Notes: generated by a model from the sequence alone, not told the origin. 64,000 nucleotides of DNA from Arachidicoccus sp. (GCA_028283605.1 JAPWKH010000033.1:62001-126000), one strand, 5' to 3'; shown: positions 1-9,856, numbered from the stretch's first letter. A program made the numbers and translations.

Positions 1-2
1 GT

Positions 3-365
3 TATGGCTGTAAAGACTGGCACGCAAGAGGAAGGCTAAACGCTATCGGAGCGATAACAAACTTCAAGCTACTCAATGTATGTTTATTTGATTGTAACAT
101 AGATGCCGATGTATTCTATGGCTGGCTTACACAGCAATTATTACCTGCTATTGCTCCAAACTCGGTTATTGTACTTGACAATGCAACATTTCACAAGCGG
201 GATGATGCTTTGCGGGCTGTGCAAAAGCAAGGACATATTTTGGAGTTTCTCCCACCTTACAGCCCTGACCTTAATCCAATAGAAAAGAAATGGGCACAGG
301 CCAAAAGTATCAGAAGGAAATTTGGATATACTCCTGAAGAACTTTTTATTTACACTGATTTATGA
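3..365 (+). pseudogene. IS630-family transposase, C-terminal part (cut by window edge)
   Basis: An open frame enters from the left edge and ends at the TGA at 363-365, giving about 120 residues. It contains VLDNATFHK followed by FLPPYSPDLNPIEKKWAQAK, the signature of the DDE catalytic domain of IS630/Tc1-like transposases: Asp in VLDN, then the Glu after the SPDLNPIE block. These enzymes cut and paste their own IS. The 5' part lies outside the window, so completeness cannot be judged. Partial status is certain; real pseudogene status is not. Confidence 0.8.
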
Positions 366-414
366 CGGGTTATTCTGATTTAACTATATAAAAATTATAA
401 TGTATAATAAAACA

Positions 415-442
415 AAAACAGTAGCGGAAAGGCTACTGTTTT
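415..442. terminator. Bidirectional intrinsic terminator
   Basis: A perfect 11-bp stem (415-425 with 432-442, core CAGTAGC/GCTACTG) closes a 6-nt loop. It has an A-run on one side and a T-run on the other, so it can stop transcripts from both directions. It lies between the transposase end (365) and the end of the convergent M56 peptidase gene (480). Confidence 0.75.
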
Positions 443-479
443 ATATAATATAATATCGCTGTATTTATTGCTGCATATA

Positions 480-2444
480 TTATTTCGAAACCGTAAATAT
501 TATTCTTTGTTTTTGCCTGTAAGCTACAGGATGGCCGTTTTGAATAGCCGGTTTCCACTTACCGCTGTTATAAATTACTCTTACTGCCTCTTCGGAAGTT
601 CCATAATCGGGATTGGGCGCTTTAATAACTTTTACTTCTGATATTTCACCGGATTTATCAATTAAAAAAGAAACGGTAACCGGATATTGCCCGGCCGGCG
701 CATGATGCTTAAGCGGAACATCTTGTCTTAAATTCGATTTAAGATAATTGACCCAAGCTGCAGAACCTCCTGGAAATTCCGCCTCGTGTTGCACAGAAGT
801 AAATTCTATAGTATGATCTTTCTCTCTGTTTCCATAGCCGACAACAACAACCTCAGGTAAAGTATCTTTTCTAAAAAATATTTTATTAGAATCTCTAACA
901 ACTATTACATCTCTATTGATAGGGCTTGAGCGGCCTACTACAATTATTGGTTTCTTCTCATTTTTTGATGAAAATGCTATATAAGTGGCTTTTATCTTAG
1001 CAGGAGAATCTATTTTGGTGTAATATTTTAGAGCGTCTTTAGTTGTGATTTTTATTACTCCGTTTTTAGCCTCATTGCCGAACATAGATGTGGCAACAGC
1101 ATCCTTAAGTACCGATACAGAAGCTATATCTGATGGATCAATTTTATCCAACAATTCTTTAGAAGCAATTTTCCCATTGATTATATACAAAGGCTCAGCG
1201 CCATTGATGCCACGCACAAATAATTTTGTTTTTGCTGTATCAAATACATGATTGATATTATCGTGTTTGGATGTAATAATTATGACTCCAATTCTCCCCT
1301 TAACGCCATATAATGAAGTTGCCAGGGTATCTTTTAATACAGATATAGAAGCAATGCTATCCGGAGATAATGTTGTATATTTTTCTTCCTTGAGCGGAAC
1401 GCCATCTAAAATATACAATGGTTTTTTCTTTAAAGTATCCTGTTTTGGAGTATTTATATAAACTGTATCGGACAAAGCATGATATTGAAGCGAATCGCTA
1501 TGGAGTTTTAATTTCAAGACAGCAATCATGTGATCCAAAGACGCGCCTGTTTTTTTTGATTCCATGCGATGAGCGCGAAAGGCAAATGCAAAAGAAATGA
1601 TGCCAAGTAGCGGCAAAACCATTAGCCTTCTCAAATAACTGAATTTTGTTTTTTGAGAATTGGTAATCATTTTTAATCTCTTTTTTATTGTTGAATAAAA
1701 GAATGGATGAGCAGGTTCGAAAGCAAACTTGCCAACTTGTGTCAGCAGCAACATCCTTGCAAAAGCCTCGCCATCTCCATTTTTTACAGCTTTCTCATCT
1801 GCAATAAATTCATGTATCAATGTGAGTTCGCTGTTCATAAAATAAAAAACGGGATTCATCCAAAACACTGCTTTCAGTATTTGAAAAAAAAGTTTATCCC
1901 ACGAATGTTTTTGTTCTATGTGCGCCATTTCATGGCGAAAAATCTGAGCGCCTGTTTCATCATCCAATTCAATATCTTTTCGCCAAAATAAATTTCTGAA
2001 AAAAGAAAATGGTGCACTTTGAATATCTGTATTTATAAAATTTATCTCATCAATTCTTGTACTGGGAAAAGACTTTTTAAGACGATGTATAGTCAAAATT
2101 TTTATAGAAGTTAAGATCAGCAATAGCAATGTTATCGCTAAAGACACGAATAATATTATATGTGGCAAGTCTAAGTTTGCATTGGCTTCTGTTCCAATAG
2201 TAACATCTTTTAAATTACCTCCATACATTAACTGCATCAGTTTGATCACTTTGTCATTATTACTGTTTACATCAAACATACTTATTTGCAGCATTGGTAT
2301 TATACAGCTTAATACGGCTGTGGCTATCAGGTAAAATCTGTTATACGGATGAAACTTTTTGTTGCGCAGCGCCAACAGATAATAGAGAAAGAATATACCT
2401 GAACATGCGATTACTTTTATTAAATATACAAGTACACTTTGCAT
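480..2444 (-). CDS. M56/BlaR1-like membrane metallopeptidase with duplicated plug-like domains and TonB C-terminal domain
   Basis: This 654-residue protein starts with membrane segments (about 5-26, 36-52 and 95-117) around an M56 zinc-peptidase domain with HEMAH at 171-175. A further membrane helix lies at about 270-290. The periplasmic part holds two copies of a TonB-receptor-plug-like module (about 340-395 and 405-470), each with the pattern YIL/IDG/NG ... SISVLKD ... GVIIIT. A TonB C-terminal domain follows (about 560-654; FPGGSAAW ... WKPAIQNGHPV). In BlaR1/MecR1 systems the M56 protein senses a signal and triggers loss of the BlaI repressor; the gene 39 bp upstream is such a repressor, so the pair probably forms one operon. 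The plug-like modules may serve as protein-interaction domains; that is inference. It is not a classical beta-lactam sensor, because no penicillin-binding domain is present. Confidence 0.85.
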   Translation of the reverse strand: MQSVLVYLIKVIACSGIFFLYYLLALRNKKFHPYNRFYLIATAVLSCIIPMLQISMFDVNSNNDKVIKLMQLMYGGNLKDVTIGTEANANLDLPHIILFVSLAITLLLLILTSIKILTIHRLKKSFPSTRIDEINFINTDIQSAPFSFFRNLFWRKDIELDDETGAQIFRHEMAHIEQKHSWDKLFFQILKAVFWMNPVFYFMNSELTLIHEFIADEKAVKNGDGEAFARMLLLTQVGKFAFEPAHPFFYSTIKKRLKMITNSQKTKFSYLRRLMVLPLLGIISFAFAFRAHRMESKKTGASLDHMIAVLKLKLHSDSLQYHALSDTVYINTPKQDTLKKKPLYILDGVPLKEEKYTTLSPDSIASISVLKDTLATSLYGVKGRIGVIIITSKHDNINHVFDTAKTKLFVRGINGAEPLYIINGKIASKELLDKIDPSDIASVSVLKDAVATSMFGNEAKNGVIKITTKDALKYYTKIDSPAKIKATYIAFSSKNEKKPIIVVGRSSPINRDVIVVRDSNKIFFRKDTLPEVVVVGYGNREKDHTIEFTSVQHEAEFPGGSAAWVNYLKSNLRQDVPLKHHAPAGQYPVTVSFLIDKSGEISEVKVIKAPNPDYGTSEEAVRVIYNSGKWKPAIQNGHPVAYRQKQRIIFTVSK

Positions 2445-2483
2445 GGCTTATAATTTAGCGTCAAAAAAACAGGCACTTAAAAA

Positions 2484-2840
2484 CTATTTTTTCTTGAGTT
2501 GCTTAAGCAACAGTTCCAAATCCTTCACACTCAATTCTTTTTCTTTTACAAGAAAAGAAACCGCATCTTTATAAGAACCGCTGAAATAATTACCAACCAA
2601 ATTATTCAATGAACGTTTTGAATAGTCTTCTCTTGAAATAAGCGGATAATAACGATGCACGCGGCTGAATGCTTCATAAGCCACAAAATCTTTCTCGATA
2701 AGTATTTTCAAAATAGTTGCAACTGTATTGGTATGTGGCTTTGGATTAGGCATTGCTTCTAAAATATCTTTCAAAAAAGCTTGTTTAAGATCCCATAAAA
2801 CTTTCATTACTTGTTCTTCTGCACGTGTAAGCGTTTTCAT
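2484..2840 (-). CDS. BlaI/MecI/CopY-family transcriptional repressor
   Basis: 118 residues, the usual size for this family. The N-terminus (LTRAEEQVMKVLWDLKQAFLKDI) and the block PHTNTVATILKILIEKDFV form the winged helix of BlaI/MecI proteins, followed by HRYYPLISREDY and a C-terminal dimerization helix region. These repressors bind as dimers to inverted repeats and are cleaved or released when the partner M56 protein is activated. Here the partner is the gene directly downstream (stop at 480). A TAnnTTTG -7 element and an inverted repeat lie just upstream, which fits autorepression. Confidence 0.9.
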   Translation of the reverse strand: MKTLTRAEEQVMKVLWDLKQAFLKDILEAMPNPKPHTNTVATILKILIEKDFVAYEAFSRVHRYYPLISREDYSKRSLNNLVGNYFSGSYKDAVSFLVKEKELSVKDLELLLKQLKKK

Positions 2841-2869
2841 TTTTATTGATTTATTTTAAATTAATAATT

Positions 2870-2877
2870 CAAATATA
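2870..2877 (-). promoter_or_regulatory. Bacteroidota -7 promoter element (TATATTTG) for the blaI-like operon
   Basis: Read on the minus strand the sequence is TATATTTG, matching the TAnnTTTG consensus of Bacteroidota housekeeping promoters. It lies about 30 bp before the repressor start codon. No good -33 TTTG is visible at the usual distance, so strength is uncertain. Confidence 0.5.
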
Positions 2878-2895
2878 AAACTATTTGTTTAGTTT
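2878..2895. promoter_or_regulatory. Candidate BlaI-type operator (inverted repeat)
   Basis: AAACTA and TAGTTT form a perfect inverted repeat with a 6-nt spacer. It abuts the -7 element of the repressor's own promoter on its upstream side. BlaI/MecI repressors bind such dyads between -35 and -10 in other bacteria. The role is inferred from position and symmetry only. Confidence 0.4.
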
Positions 2896-3075
2896 ATAAA
2901 ATAATTAGTTACGTGATAATTAATTATACCTACAAGCGCTCTAAATGCAGAATTCTATAATAATAATCCTATATAACATTTTATAACTTGACAGGATTTA
3001 AACTACTTTTTACATATTCTCATAATTCAAACTATTAAATTGGAAAAACAAATTAATCTTAGGAACAACACTGTT

Positions 3076-3393
3076 CTATTCGGCGCTCTTTAATTGGAAA
3101 GTAGCAAGCATCGCAGAATGATGAGATGCCCATACATCATCGATTTCGTTAGATGGTTTTATAATCTTCGATGGTTTTACTTTTATATTGTTTCATTTAT
3201 AATGTAGAAAATCTATTCGGCAGTATTGAGATTGCCCGTATATGACAGCCCACGTTACTTCAGGATGGGCAACTTCGTCCGGATTCATTTCCCAAAATTG
3301 TCTTTATATCCTTTGTTCAGGAGATAGCGCGAGATAGGAAAAGCAACAGGGCCGCATCCATATAATGCAGCAGTGCTGCGGCTTTTGCCCAGT
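3076..3393 (-). pseudogene. Decayed endonuclease/exonuclease/phosphatase (EEP)-family gene, C-terminal remnant
   Basis: Minus-strand translation in shifting frames gives, in order: LDWAKAAALLHY; then GPVAFPISRYLLNKGYKDNF; then MNPDEVAHPEVTWAVIYGQ and CRIDFLHYK; then VWASHHSAMLATFQL before a stop at 3076-3078. This order matches the C-terminal third of secreted EEP-fold proteins: a FPxSxxLxxxGxxDxF block, HPxxTW, RIDFxxYK, and a final S-H-H/D block ending in ATF. At least two frame changes and a stop separate the blocks, so it is not functional. The 5' part is missing; its sense-strand start now abuts the stop codon of the T9SS gene at 3394. Confidence 0.55.
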
Positions 3394-6300
3394 CTAAATT
3401 TTTATAATTTTTACATTTTCATTTCCGTATTTTAAAATATAAATGCCACTCTGCAGTAAACTGATGTCTATATCTTGCTGCATTGTTCCTGCAACTATAA
3501 TTTGGCCGAAGACCTTTTGTCCGGCGGAGCTAAATATTTCCAGTACTTTTCCCCCTTCAGCTGCTCCGGAAAATTGTATATGCACGGCTCCTTTGGATGG
3601 ATTGGGGAAAGCTTTGAATACGTCTTCGGCGTTTTTCCCGAATGTCAGCAATCTGGTTTCAGAGTAAGCGGTTTTCCCATCCATATCTACCTGTGCAAGA
3701 CGATAATAGTTATTACCGATTATAGGGGTTTGGTCTGTAAAATTATAGTCCTGTGGAATGGACGTTGTTCCGTAACCCCTTACCGTTCCTATTTTAATAA
3801 AGTTTTTATCGTCTGCGGATCGTTCAATATCAAAATGGCTGTTATTCGTTTCGGAAACTGTGTGCCATTGCAACAACGACGTATTTTTCAATGCAGTAGC
3901 CGTAAAGCCTTGCAGGCTGACAGGTAATATGCTATTGGCACTCATTACAAAGAAATTACTGAAACCGCTGATAGTTATTTCAATATAGTAACCGGATATC
4001 AATCCATCGGCTTCTATTGCACCCCAACTGTCGGGTTTAATACCAATTTCTCCCGCTACAGGTGTATAATTAGATGATAATGTACCAGTGCCATTCGGTT
4101 GTTTCAGTACTGCAAGATCGCCGGGGTCTTGAACAGACGCATCGTGCGCTTTTAGTGAATCAAATTCCGACTTGGTAAAGATTAAACGTACATGTACAGA
4201 AGCCCCGGCAGGTGGTTGATTTGTTACCGCTATAGTATAATTTCTACCAAGATAAGGATGGCCCTCAGGCGTGGTGCGAACAGCAGGAATGTAACTCTCA
4301 TTTACCTGAACAGTGACTGCTCCTAAGTTATAATCGTCTTTTATTTGTGCAACAGGTGTTACAGGCGCTCCTCCAAGATTTACTGCATTATAATCTATAC
4401 CCACTCTTTGTATTGAAAAAGTAGTCCATGCATCGCTTATTCCTGAAAGTGACTGAGGATTAGAAGAAGACGAATTACTATATGTCGATCCCGAAGAAAG
4501 TTTTGTTGAATCTACAATTAATTGAGATTTCAGCAGAGGTGGCTGATAATTATTATCCAAAAGCTTGTCGAGGTGTCTCATGTAAATATTTTGCCCGGTA
4601 TAATCTGTTGGCGTTTTTCGGCCGTCACTCCAAGACACTACGCCTTTGCCATTTGTATCCATAAAAAGAAATGCAGAAGTGGGGTAATAATACCTTGAAG
4701 CAGCTCCACCGGAATTTAATGGAATTCCCAAAGAACTCCACCAAAGTTTGCCGGTTTCTCCAATAGGGCTTGCATTAACATAATATGAGCCGTTCGGGCC
4801 TATATAATAAAAAGTGGCATTGCTGTTTGTGTCTCCGGACAGGTATAGAAATTTGTCATTACCGGTACCTGTGCCTAAAACAATTCCTTTTTTATTGGAA
4901 GTATTTAATTTCAATGCAAATGAATCGGCATTTTGACGAAAAATTTTTGCTTCCTGATAATAAAATGGAGATGCTGCACTACTTCCGCTTAATCCATTTG
5001 AAGATGATACTAAAAAAACACGATTGCCTGCACCTGTAAGAGAATAGTCATAAAAGTTTCCGGAATTATCCGTATGAAGTGGAGCCAATAATGTATCGAC
5101 GTCTGAAGCGCCCTCATTTATTTTATTCATTCCTGCAGGCGGCACAGGATTGTATGATAAATATACATGAGAAGTATCTGTACAGAGTTGATATGGAAGA
5201 CTGTCATATATTTCCATTGGAAACACACGTCCTCGAGTACAAAAATCTGTAACAGACGAATTGATATAATCGTGTTCATTCCATGTTACAACAATAGCAT
5301 TTATATTACCATCAGTGTGTAGAACAGTTCCATAGACTTTTGAAACGCCATATACAGATTTATCCACAAGACTCAAATAACCAAAATTGTTGATAAAATA
5401 ACTATCATATGAATAAAATTCAGGTGGATCTGTTGGATCTGTTTGTACTGAGCATGTCATTGAAAGTATACTTATACTGAGTGAATAAGCCCTTATAACA
5501 GTATCTTTTTTATAGAAATATTCAGATCGTCCCGGAGCTCCAGCCCTATTATAAACTACATCTTTTATTACGTGGCAATCTTTTTTGGCTCTACCTAAAA
5601 AATTATAGGCAGGGAAATCTTGCTGAGCGTTTGTTTCCAATGCCATTGCCACACCGCAACCACCTTGACCATCCGGAAAAATGTAATAAGATTTTGCAGC
5701 CATGCTATATACGAATGCAGGTGTTTGATAGATGCCGCATTCCCCTGTAACCTGCACCAATTGCTGATATTGATTCATAACTCCTCCGCCATAGCTTTTC
5801 AAGCTTCCGTTTTCATCTTTGTAACAAAAAACATCACAATCAATAAAATCCCCATGTTGGCTCAAATAACCTATAAAAAACCCTCCATTTCCATCAGCTA
5901 TAAGTTGTGGTTGAGAGTAATAGGCGATTGGTTGATTTGCATGAACAGCCAGTCCATAACCTTCATCTGCAAAAACTCTGCTGCCATTGCCAAGTATATG
6001 TTGTATATACACATCATTGTTATTAGCTGTCGTGAAAGCGATATAGAAGCCGCCGTTGCCATCGCTCGCAGCATGGTTTGCATTGTGATAATTAGTATAA
6101 TTTTCTGTTCCGTTGGAAATATTGGAATACTGTTGATCGTCATCTCCGGTCGCAACAGGGATTCCGTTTTCCGTCCAAAGTCTGTTGCCATCCTTGTCAT
6201 ATTTCTGTGCATAGATATCCACAGATGTATAAATTCCGTCACTACGAAGGTTACGCTTGTCTTCCCAAACAATAAAATATCCTCCATCGGATTCACTTTT

Positions 6301-6447
6301 GATTACCAAGGAATTCTGCTGATCGTTTATTGCCTGTGCTACGGGCATATCTAAAGAATCGTAAAACTGATTGGTCGTATCGCTCCATTGGGCGTAAACA
6401 GTCGTAGTTAATAGACCGAATAAAAGAGAAATAAATAAGTGTTTCAT
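3394..6447 (-). CDS. Large secreted protein with T9SS sorting domain (paralogue 1)
   Basis: 1017 residues with a signal peptide (MKHLFISLLFGLLTTTVYA). The first roughly 650 residues carry repeated DGxGGxxI/V motifs (for example SDGNGGFYIAF, ADGNGGFFIGY, PDGQGGCGVAM), which suggests propeller-like or beta-rich repeat units. A conserved region near 700-860 contains GRNYTIAVTNQPPAGASVHVRL. The C-terminus (about 945-1017) has FPNPSKGAVHIQF ... GIYILKYGNENVKIIKI, a type-A T9SS sorting domain, so the protein is exported and attached to the cell surface or released. No catalytic domain is recognised. The gene directly upstream is a paralogue of similar length and domain order. Adhesin, glycan binding or an unknown enzyme are all possible. 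Confidence 0.85.
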   Translation of the reverse strand: MKHLFISLLFGLLTTTVYAQWSDTTNQFYDSLDMPVAQAINDQQNSLVIKSESDGGYFIVWEDKRNLRSDGIYTSVDIYAQKYDKDGNRLWTENGIPVATGDDDQQYSNISNGTENYTNYHNANHAASDGNGGFYIAFTTANNNDVYIQHILGNGSRVFADEGYGLAVHANQPIAYYSQPQLIADGNGGFFIGYLSQHGDFIDCDVFCYKDENGSLKSYGGGVMNQYQQLVQVTGECGIYQTPAFVYSMAAKSYYIFPDGQGGCGVAMALETNAQQDFPAYNFLGRAKKDCHVIKDVVYNRAGAPGRSEYFYKKDTVIRAYSLSISILSMTCSVQTDPTDPPEFYSYDSYFINNFGYLSLVDKSVYGVSKVYGTVLHTDGNINAIVVTWNEHDYINSSVTDFCTRGRVFPMEIYDSLPYQLCTDTSHVYLSYNPVPPAGMNKINEGASDVDTLLAPLHTDNSGNFYDYSLTGAGNRVFLVSSSNGLSGSSAASPFYYQEAKIFRQNADSFALKLNTSNKKGIVLGTGTGNDKFLYLSGDTNSNATFYYIGPNGSYYVNASPIGETGKLWWSSLGIPLNSGGAASRYYYPTSAFLFMDTNGKGVVSWSDGRKTPTDYTGQNIYMRHLDKLLDNNYQPPLLKSQLIVDSTKLSSGSTYSNSSSSNPQSLSGISDAWTTFSIQRVGIDYNAVNLGGAPVTPVAQIKDDYNLGAVTVQVNESYIPAVRTTPEGHPYLGRNYTIAVTNQPPAGASVHVRLIFTKSEFDSLKAHDASVQDPGDLAVLKQPNGTGTLSSNYTPVAGEIGIKPDSWGAIEADGLISGYYIEITISGFSNFFVMSANSILPVSLQGFTATALKNTSLLQWHTVSETNNSHFDIERSADDKNFIKIGTVRGYGTTSIPQDYNFTDQTPIIGNNYYRLAQVDMDGKTAYSETRLLTFGKNAEDVFKAFPNPSKGAVHIQFSGAAEGGKVLEIFSSAGQKVFGQIIVAGTMQQDIDISLLQSGIYILKYGNENVKIIKI

Positions 6448-6550
6448 AATTGGACTTTTTATATGCTATTTTAAATATTTGAATTCTTAGGAGGGTACTA
6501 TATAAGAAACCATGGCTCCTATAGAAATCTTAATTGATTTGTTATATTCT

Positions 6551-9500
6551 TTACTGTTTTACCACTTTTACACTTTCAGTGCCGTACTTCAAAATGTAAA
6601 CACCTGCCGCCAGTGAACTTATGTCAACATCTGACTGTGAGTTTCCTGCCGGCACAGTTTGCTGCAATACTTCGCTACCTATACTATTAAATAGCTGTAA
6701 TACATTTTGTCCGGATGCTGCTGTAGGCAACTGTACATGGACTATACTTTTAGACGGATTGGGAAATACTTTAATAGCACCACTACGTTCGTTAAAATCA
6801 ACTAATCGTATTTCCGAATAACTCATTCTTCCGTCCAAGTCCACTTGCGCTAATCGATAATAATTTCTTCCCTTAAATGGAACCTCGTCAATAAAACTAT
6901 AATTATGTAGTTCTGAAGAACTACCATGCCCTGCAACAGTTCCGATTTTCGTAAATGTTTTACCGTCTGCAGAACGTTCTATTTCAAATTTGCTATTATT
7001 AATTTCTGAAGCTGTTTGCCAACTAAGTACTGATGTAAAATGTAATGCTACAGCAGTAAAATTTTGTAAACTCACGGGTAAAATATTAGAGGTACTACCG
7101 ATAAAAAAGTTGCTGAAATCACTAATAACTATTTCTATGAAATAGCCATCCACGATAACAGTGCCGTCTGCCGCCGCGCTTTCTATTGCAGCCCAACCGA
7201 TTGGCTTAATACCTTTGTCATCAGACGATGGAGTATAACTTGAAGGCGCATTCGTGCCACTACTTGGCTGTTTAATCACTGCTAAATCGCCCGGGTCTTG
7301 TATGGTTGGGTCGTATGCTTTAAGTGAATCAAACTCTGATTTGGTAAAAATGAGCCGCACATGAATGCTTGCTCCTACAGGATGGTTGGTTACCGAAATA
7401 GTATAATTGCGGTTAAGATAAGGCTTGCCGTCGGTTGTCGTTCGGATAGCACCGATATTGTCCTGCGCTGAAACAGTTACAGTCCCTAAATCATAATCAT
7501 CTTTAATCAATGCCAAAGGTGTATAGTCTGAGCCTCCACCATTGCCAATATAAGCAAGCGCCTGAAATGTTGTCCACGCATTGCTTGCCCCATTTATATT
7601 AAGTTGTGTACTCCTGTTAGCGTAGTATGTATTGAAGTCTAACAACTGCACATGCAACGGCGGTGTATACTCTGGTTGCAAAAGGCTGTCCAAATGGCGA
7701 AAATAAATATTGTTGGAAGAATAAGAGCCATCCAGTTGTTTCCGCACGTCATTCCATGCAATTACGGATTTTCCTTCCTTATCCATATAAATGTAAGGAG
7801 CATCCGGATTGGTATAGCTACCGTCCCACCTGTCCGGACTGAGCGGTGCGCCCAGATTGCCCCACCATAGTTTGCCGCCTTCGCCCAGAGGACTTGCCTG
7901 TATCCAACTGTGATATTGAGTTATATAAAGAACAGCATCGCCATCGCCGTCGCCGGAAATGGAAGGCACAGGATATCCGTTGTTTCCGCCTAATCCTAAT
8001 ACAATACCATCATTGCTTAACGTGTTGATGTTTAGGGAGAAGGTATCCTTGTTCTTACGCACCAATTTTAACTCCTGATAAAAAATAGGGAATATATTTG
8101 TATTTAGATTAAGTGGCTCTGTTGCCAGCATTGCCCGATTGCCGGAAACGGCAAACGAATATCCGTAATAATAAACCGCGTGTGCGTTGATGATGGTATC
8201 GAATAAATTCGTACCCCGTATTACAGTATCTAAATCCGATGGGGGTACAGGATTCGGGGTATTGAGCGACTTGCAAAACTGCCTGGGAATGCTATCATAA
8301 ATTTCACTTGCTACCGGAATGTAGTGAGTAGTCCAGTCGGAAACAGAATTCGTACCAATCAAGTTACGCTGGTTCCAAGTTATCAAAAAGACATTGATAT
8401 TGCCATCTGTTGGTAACATTGCAGCATTGATATTTTCTATGCCATATGCAGTCGATGGGAGTAACGTTCGGTAGCCTAAGGGAATTACTGTGCCTTTTGT
8501 ATAAAGAGTTGTATCATACCGCCACCAGTGGTCCTCCGCTATTAAATATCCAGGATATTGAAAACCCCGTATTGACAAAGAATCCAGGTAGGCATCAACA
8601 TAATAATCCGCATCCGGATTGTGAGTCGGATTTTCTTCTACATAGCCGTAAGGATCATCAGTATATATTGTATCGTACACATAATGTAACGGCAGCAGAG
8701 TTGATTGGTCGCTAAACCAATCAGCTAACCAAGCGGTATTCCATAAAACAGTAGGGTATCCACCCACTTCTTCAGTTATAGTCTTGCAGTCTTTTTTGAC
8801 CCGACATAATTGGTTAATGGCAATAATATTCTGTTGCGTATTCTGCTGAACCGTCATAACCACGCTGCAACCGCTCTGTCCATCAGGGAAAAGCTTAAAA
8901 GCAACAACACTATATGCTCCTCCATTTAAAATACCGCCGCCATATTTTTTCAGTGTTCCACCCTCGTCTTTATAGTCATAAGCGAGAATGTTTAAGTTTG
9001 ATGACTGTAATGCACTTTGACCATAAGCTATAAAAAAACCTCCCTGCCCATCGGCAATCAGTTGCGGATTGCTGTATTCTAAGTTAGCAGACGCATCTGG
9101 ATTAGCTATAACATAGCCGGTACTTCCAAAAACTGCACTGCCATTACTTTTAATATGTTGCACCAACACACGATGATAAGCGTAACTGCCTAAACTAACA
9201 TAGTCGTGCCAGGCAAAATAGAATCCGCCTGCATCATCGCTTGCTGCATGACTTACTTCACGATAGCCATAATTAGAACCGTTAATATAGTTATTGTATT
9301 TCTGATCTGTTTCGCCTGTGGCCACGGGTACGCCGTTTTCTGCCCAAAGGCGATGACCATCCTTGTCGTATTTCTGGGCATAAATGTCTGCAGCGCCAAA
9401 ATTGACGCCGCCGCCACCGTCCCTATAATCTTCCCAAATCACAAAATAGCCACCGTCCGCCTCACTTTTGACGACAATGGGATTAACCTGGTCGCTTGCG

Positions 9501-9619
9501 GCTTCTGAAACAGGCATATCCAATGAATCATAAAACTGATTAGTGGTGTTGCTCCATTGGGCTTGAGCATTTATCAATAAAATACAAGACAGTAATAGTA
9601 GTGTAAATTTTAGGTTCAT
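6551..9619 (-). CDS. Large secreted protein with T9SS sorting domain (paralogue 2)
   Basis: 1022 residues, same architecture as the next gene downstream: signal peptide ending at NAQAQ, the shared mature start WSNTTNQFYDSLDMPVSEA, repeated DGxGGFFIA-type motifs, the block LNRNYTISVTNHPVGASIHVRL at about 720-750, and a C-terminal FPNPSKSIVHVQL ... GVYILKYGTESVKVVKQ sorting signal. The two genes are 103 bp apart on the same strand and clearly arose by tandem duplication. Function is unknown; T9SS export to the outer surface is well supported by the C-terminal domain. Confidence 0.85.
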   Translation of the reverse strand: MNLKFTLLLLSCILLINAQAQWSNTTNQFYDSLDMPVSEAASDQVNPIVVKSEADGGYFVIWEDYRDGGGGVNFGAADIYAQKYDKDGHRLWAENGVPVATGETDQKYNNYINGSNYGYREVSHAASDDAGGFYFAWHDYVSLGSYAYHRVLVQHIKSNGSAVFGSTGYVIANPDASANLEYSNPQLIADGQGGFFIAYGQSALQSSNLNILAYDYKDEGGTLKKYGGGILNGGAYSVVAFKLFPDGQSGCSVVMTVQQNTQQNIIAINQLCRVKKDCKTITEEVGGYPTVLWNTAWLADWFSDQSTLLPLHYVYDTIYTDDPYGYVEENPTHNPDADYYVDAYLDSLSIRGFQYPGYLIAEDHWWRYDTTLYTKGTVIPLGYRTLLPSTAYGIENINAAMLPTDGNINVFLITWNQRNLIGTNSVSDWTTHYIPVASEIYDSIPRQFCKSLNTPNPVPPSDLDTVIRGTNLFDTIINAHAVYYYGYSFAVSGNRAMLATEPLNLNTNIFPIFYQELKLVRKNKDTFSLNINTLSNDGIVLGLGGNNGYPVPSISGDGDGDAVLYITQYHSWIQASPLGEGGKLWWGNLGAPLSPDRWDGSYTNPDAPYIYMDKEGKSVIAWNDVRKQLDGSYSSNNIYFRHLDSLLQPEYTPPLHVQLLDFNTYYANRSTQLNINGASNAWTTFQALAYIGNGGGSDYTPLALIKDDYDLGTVTVSAQDNIGAIRTTTDGKPYLNRNYTISVTNHPVGASIHVRLIFTKSEFDSLKAYDPTIQDPGDLAVIKQPSSGTNAPSSYTPSSDDKGIKPIGWAAIESAAADGTVIVDGYFIEIVISDFSNFFIGSTSNILPVSLQNFTAVALHFTSVLSWQTASEINNSKFEIERSADGKTFTKIGTVAGHGSSSELHNYSFIDEVPFKGRNYYRLAQVDLDGRMSYSEIRLVDFNERSGAIKVFPNPSKSIVHVQLPTAASGQNVLQLFNSIGSEVLQQTVPAGNSQSDVDISSLAAGVYILKYGTESVKVVKQ

Positions 9620-9856
9620 AGGAAACTTTTAGTGTGAAAGTGTTATATCCAAAACTAAAGAATGCTGATCTGATTGGCTTTCGCGTTTGTTGCAAACACT
9701 TGCTTATTTGTTGCATTAAGCAGTGTGAAGCGTTCACGCCTTGATTGTATTATTTCAAATCAATTGTCGACATGAGCCGACAGAATACGAATGCGCGCGA
9801 GGACGCCACGCACACCAAATCTTCTTTTAGCAAGCAACAATCTTTGTGAGGAATTA

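Noticed and set aside
480-2840. Beta-lactam resistance regulator pair
   Set aside because: No penicillin-binding sensor domain and no beta-lactamase gene nearby; only the BlaI/M56 logic is shared.
5620-6354. 244-codon plus-strand frame inside the T9SS gene
   Set aside because: Cys/Ile-rich nonsense-like composition and complete overlap with a conserved coding gene.
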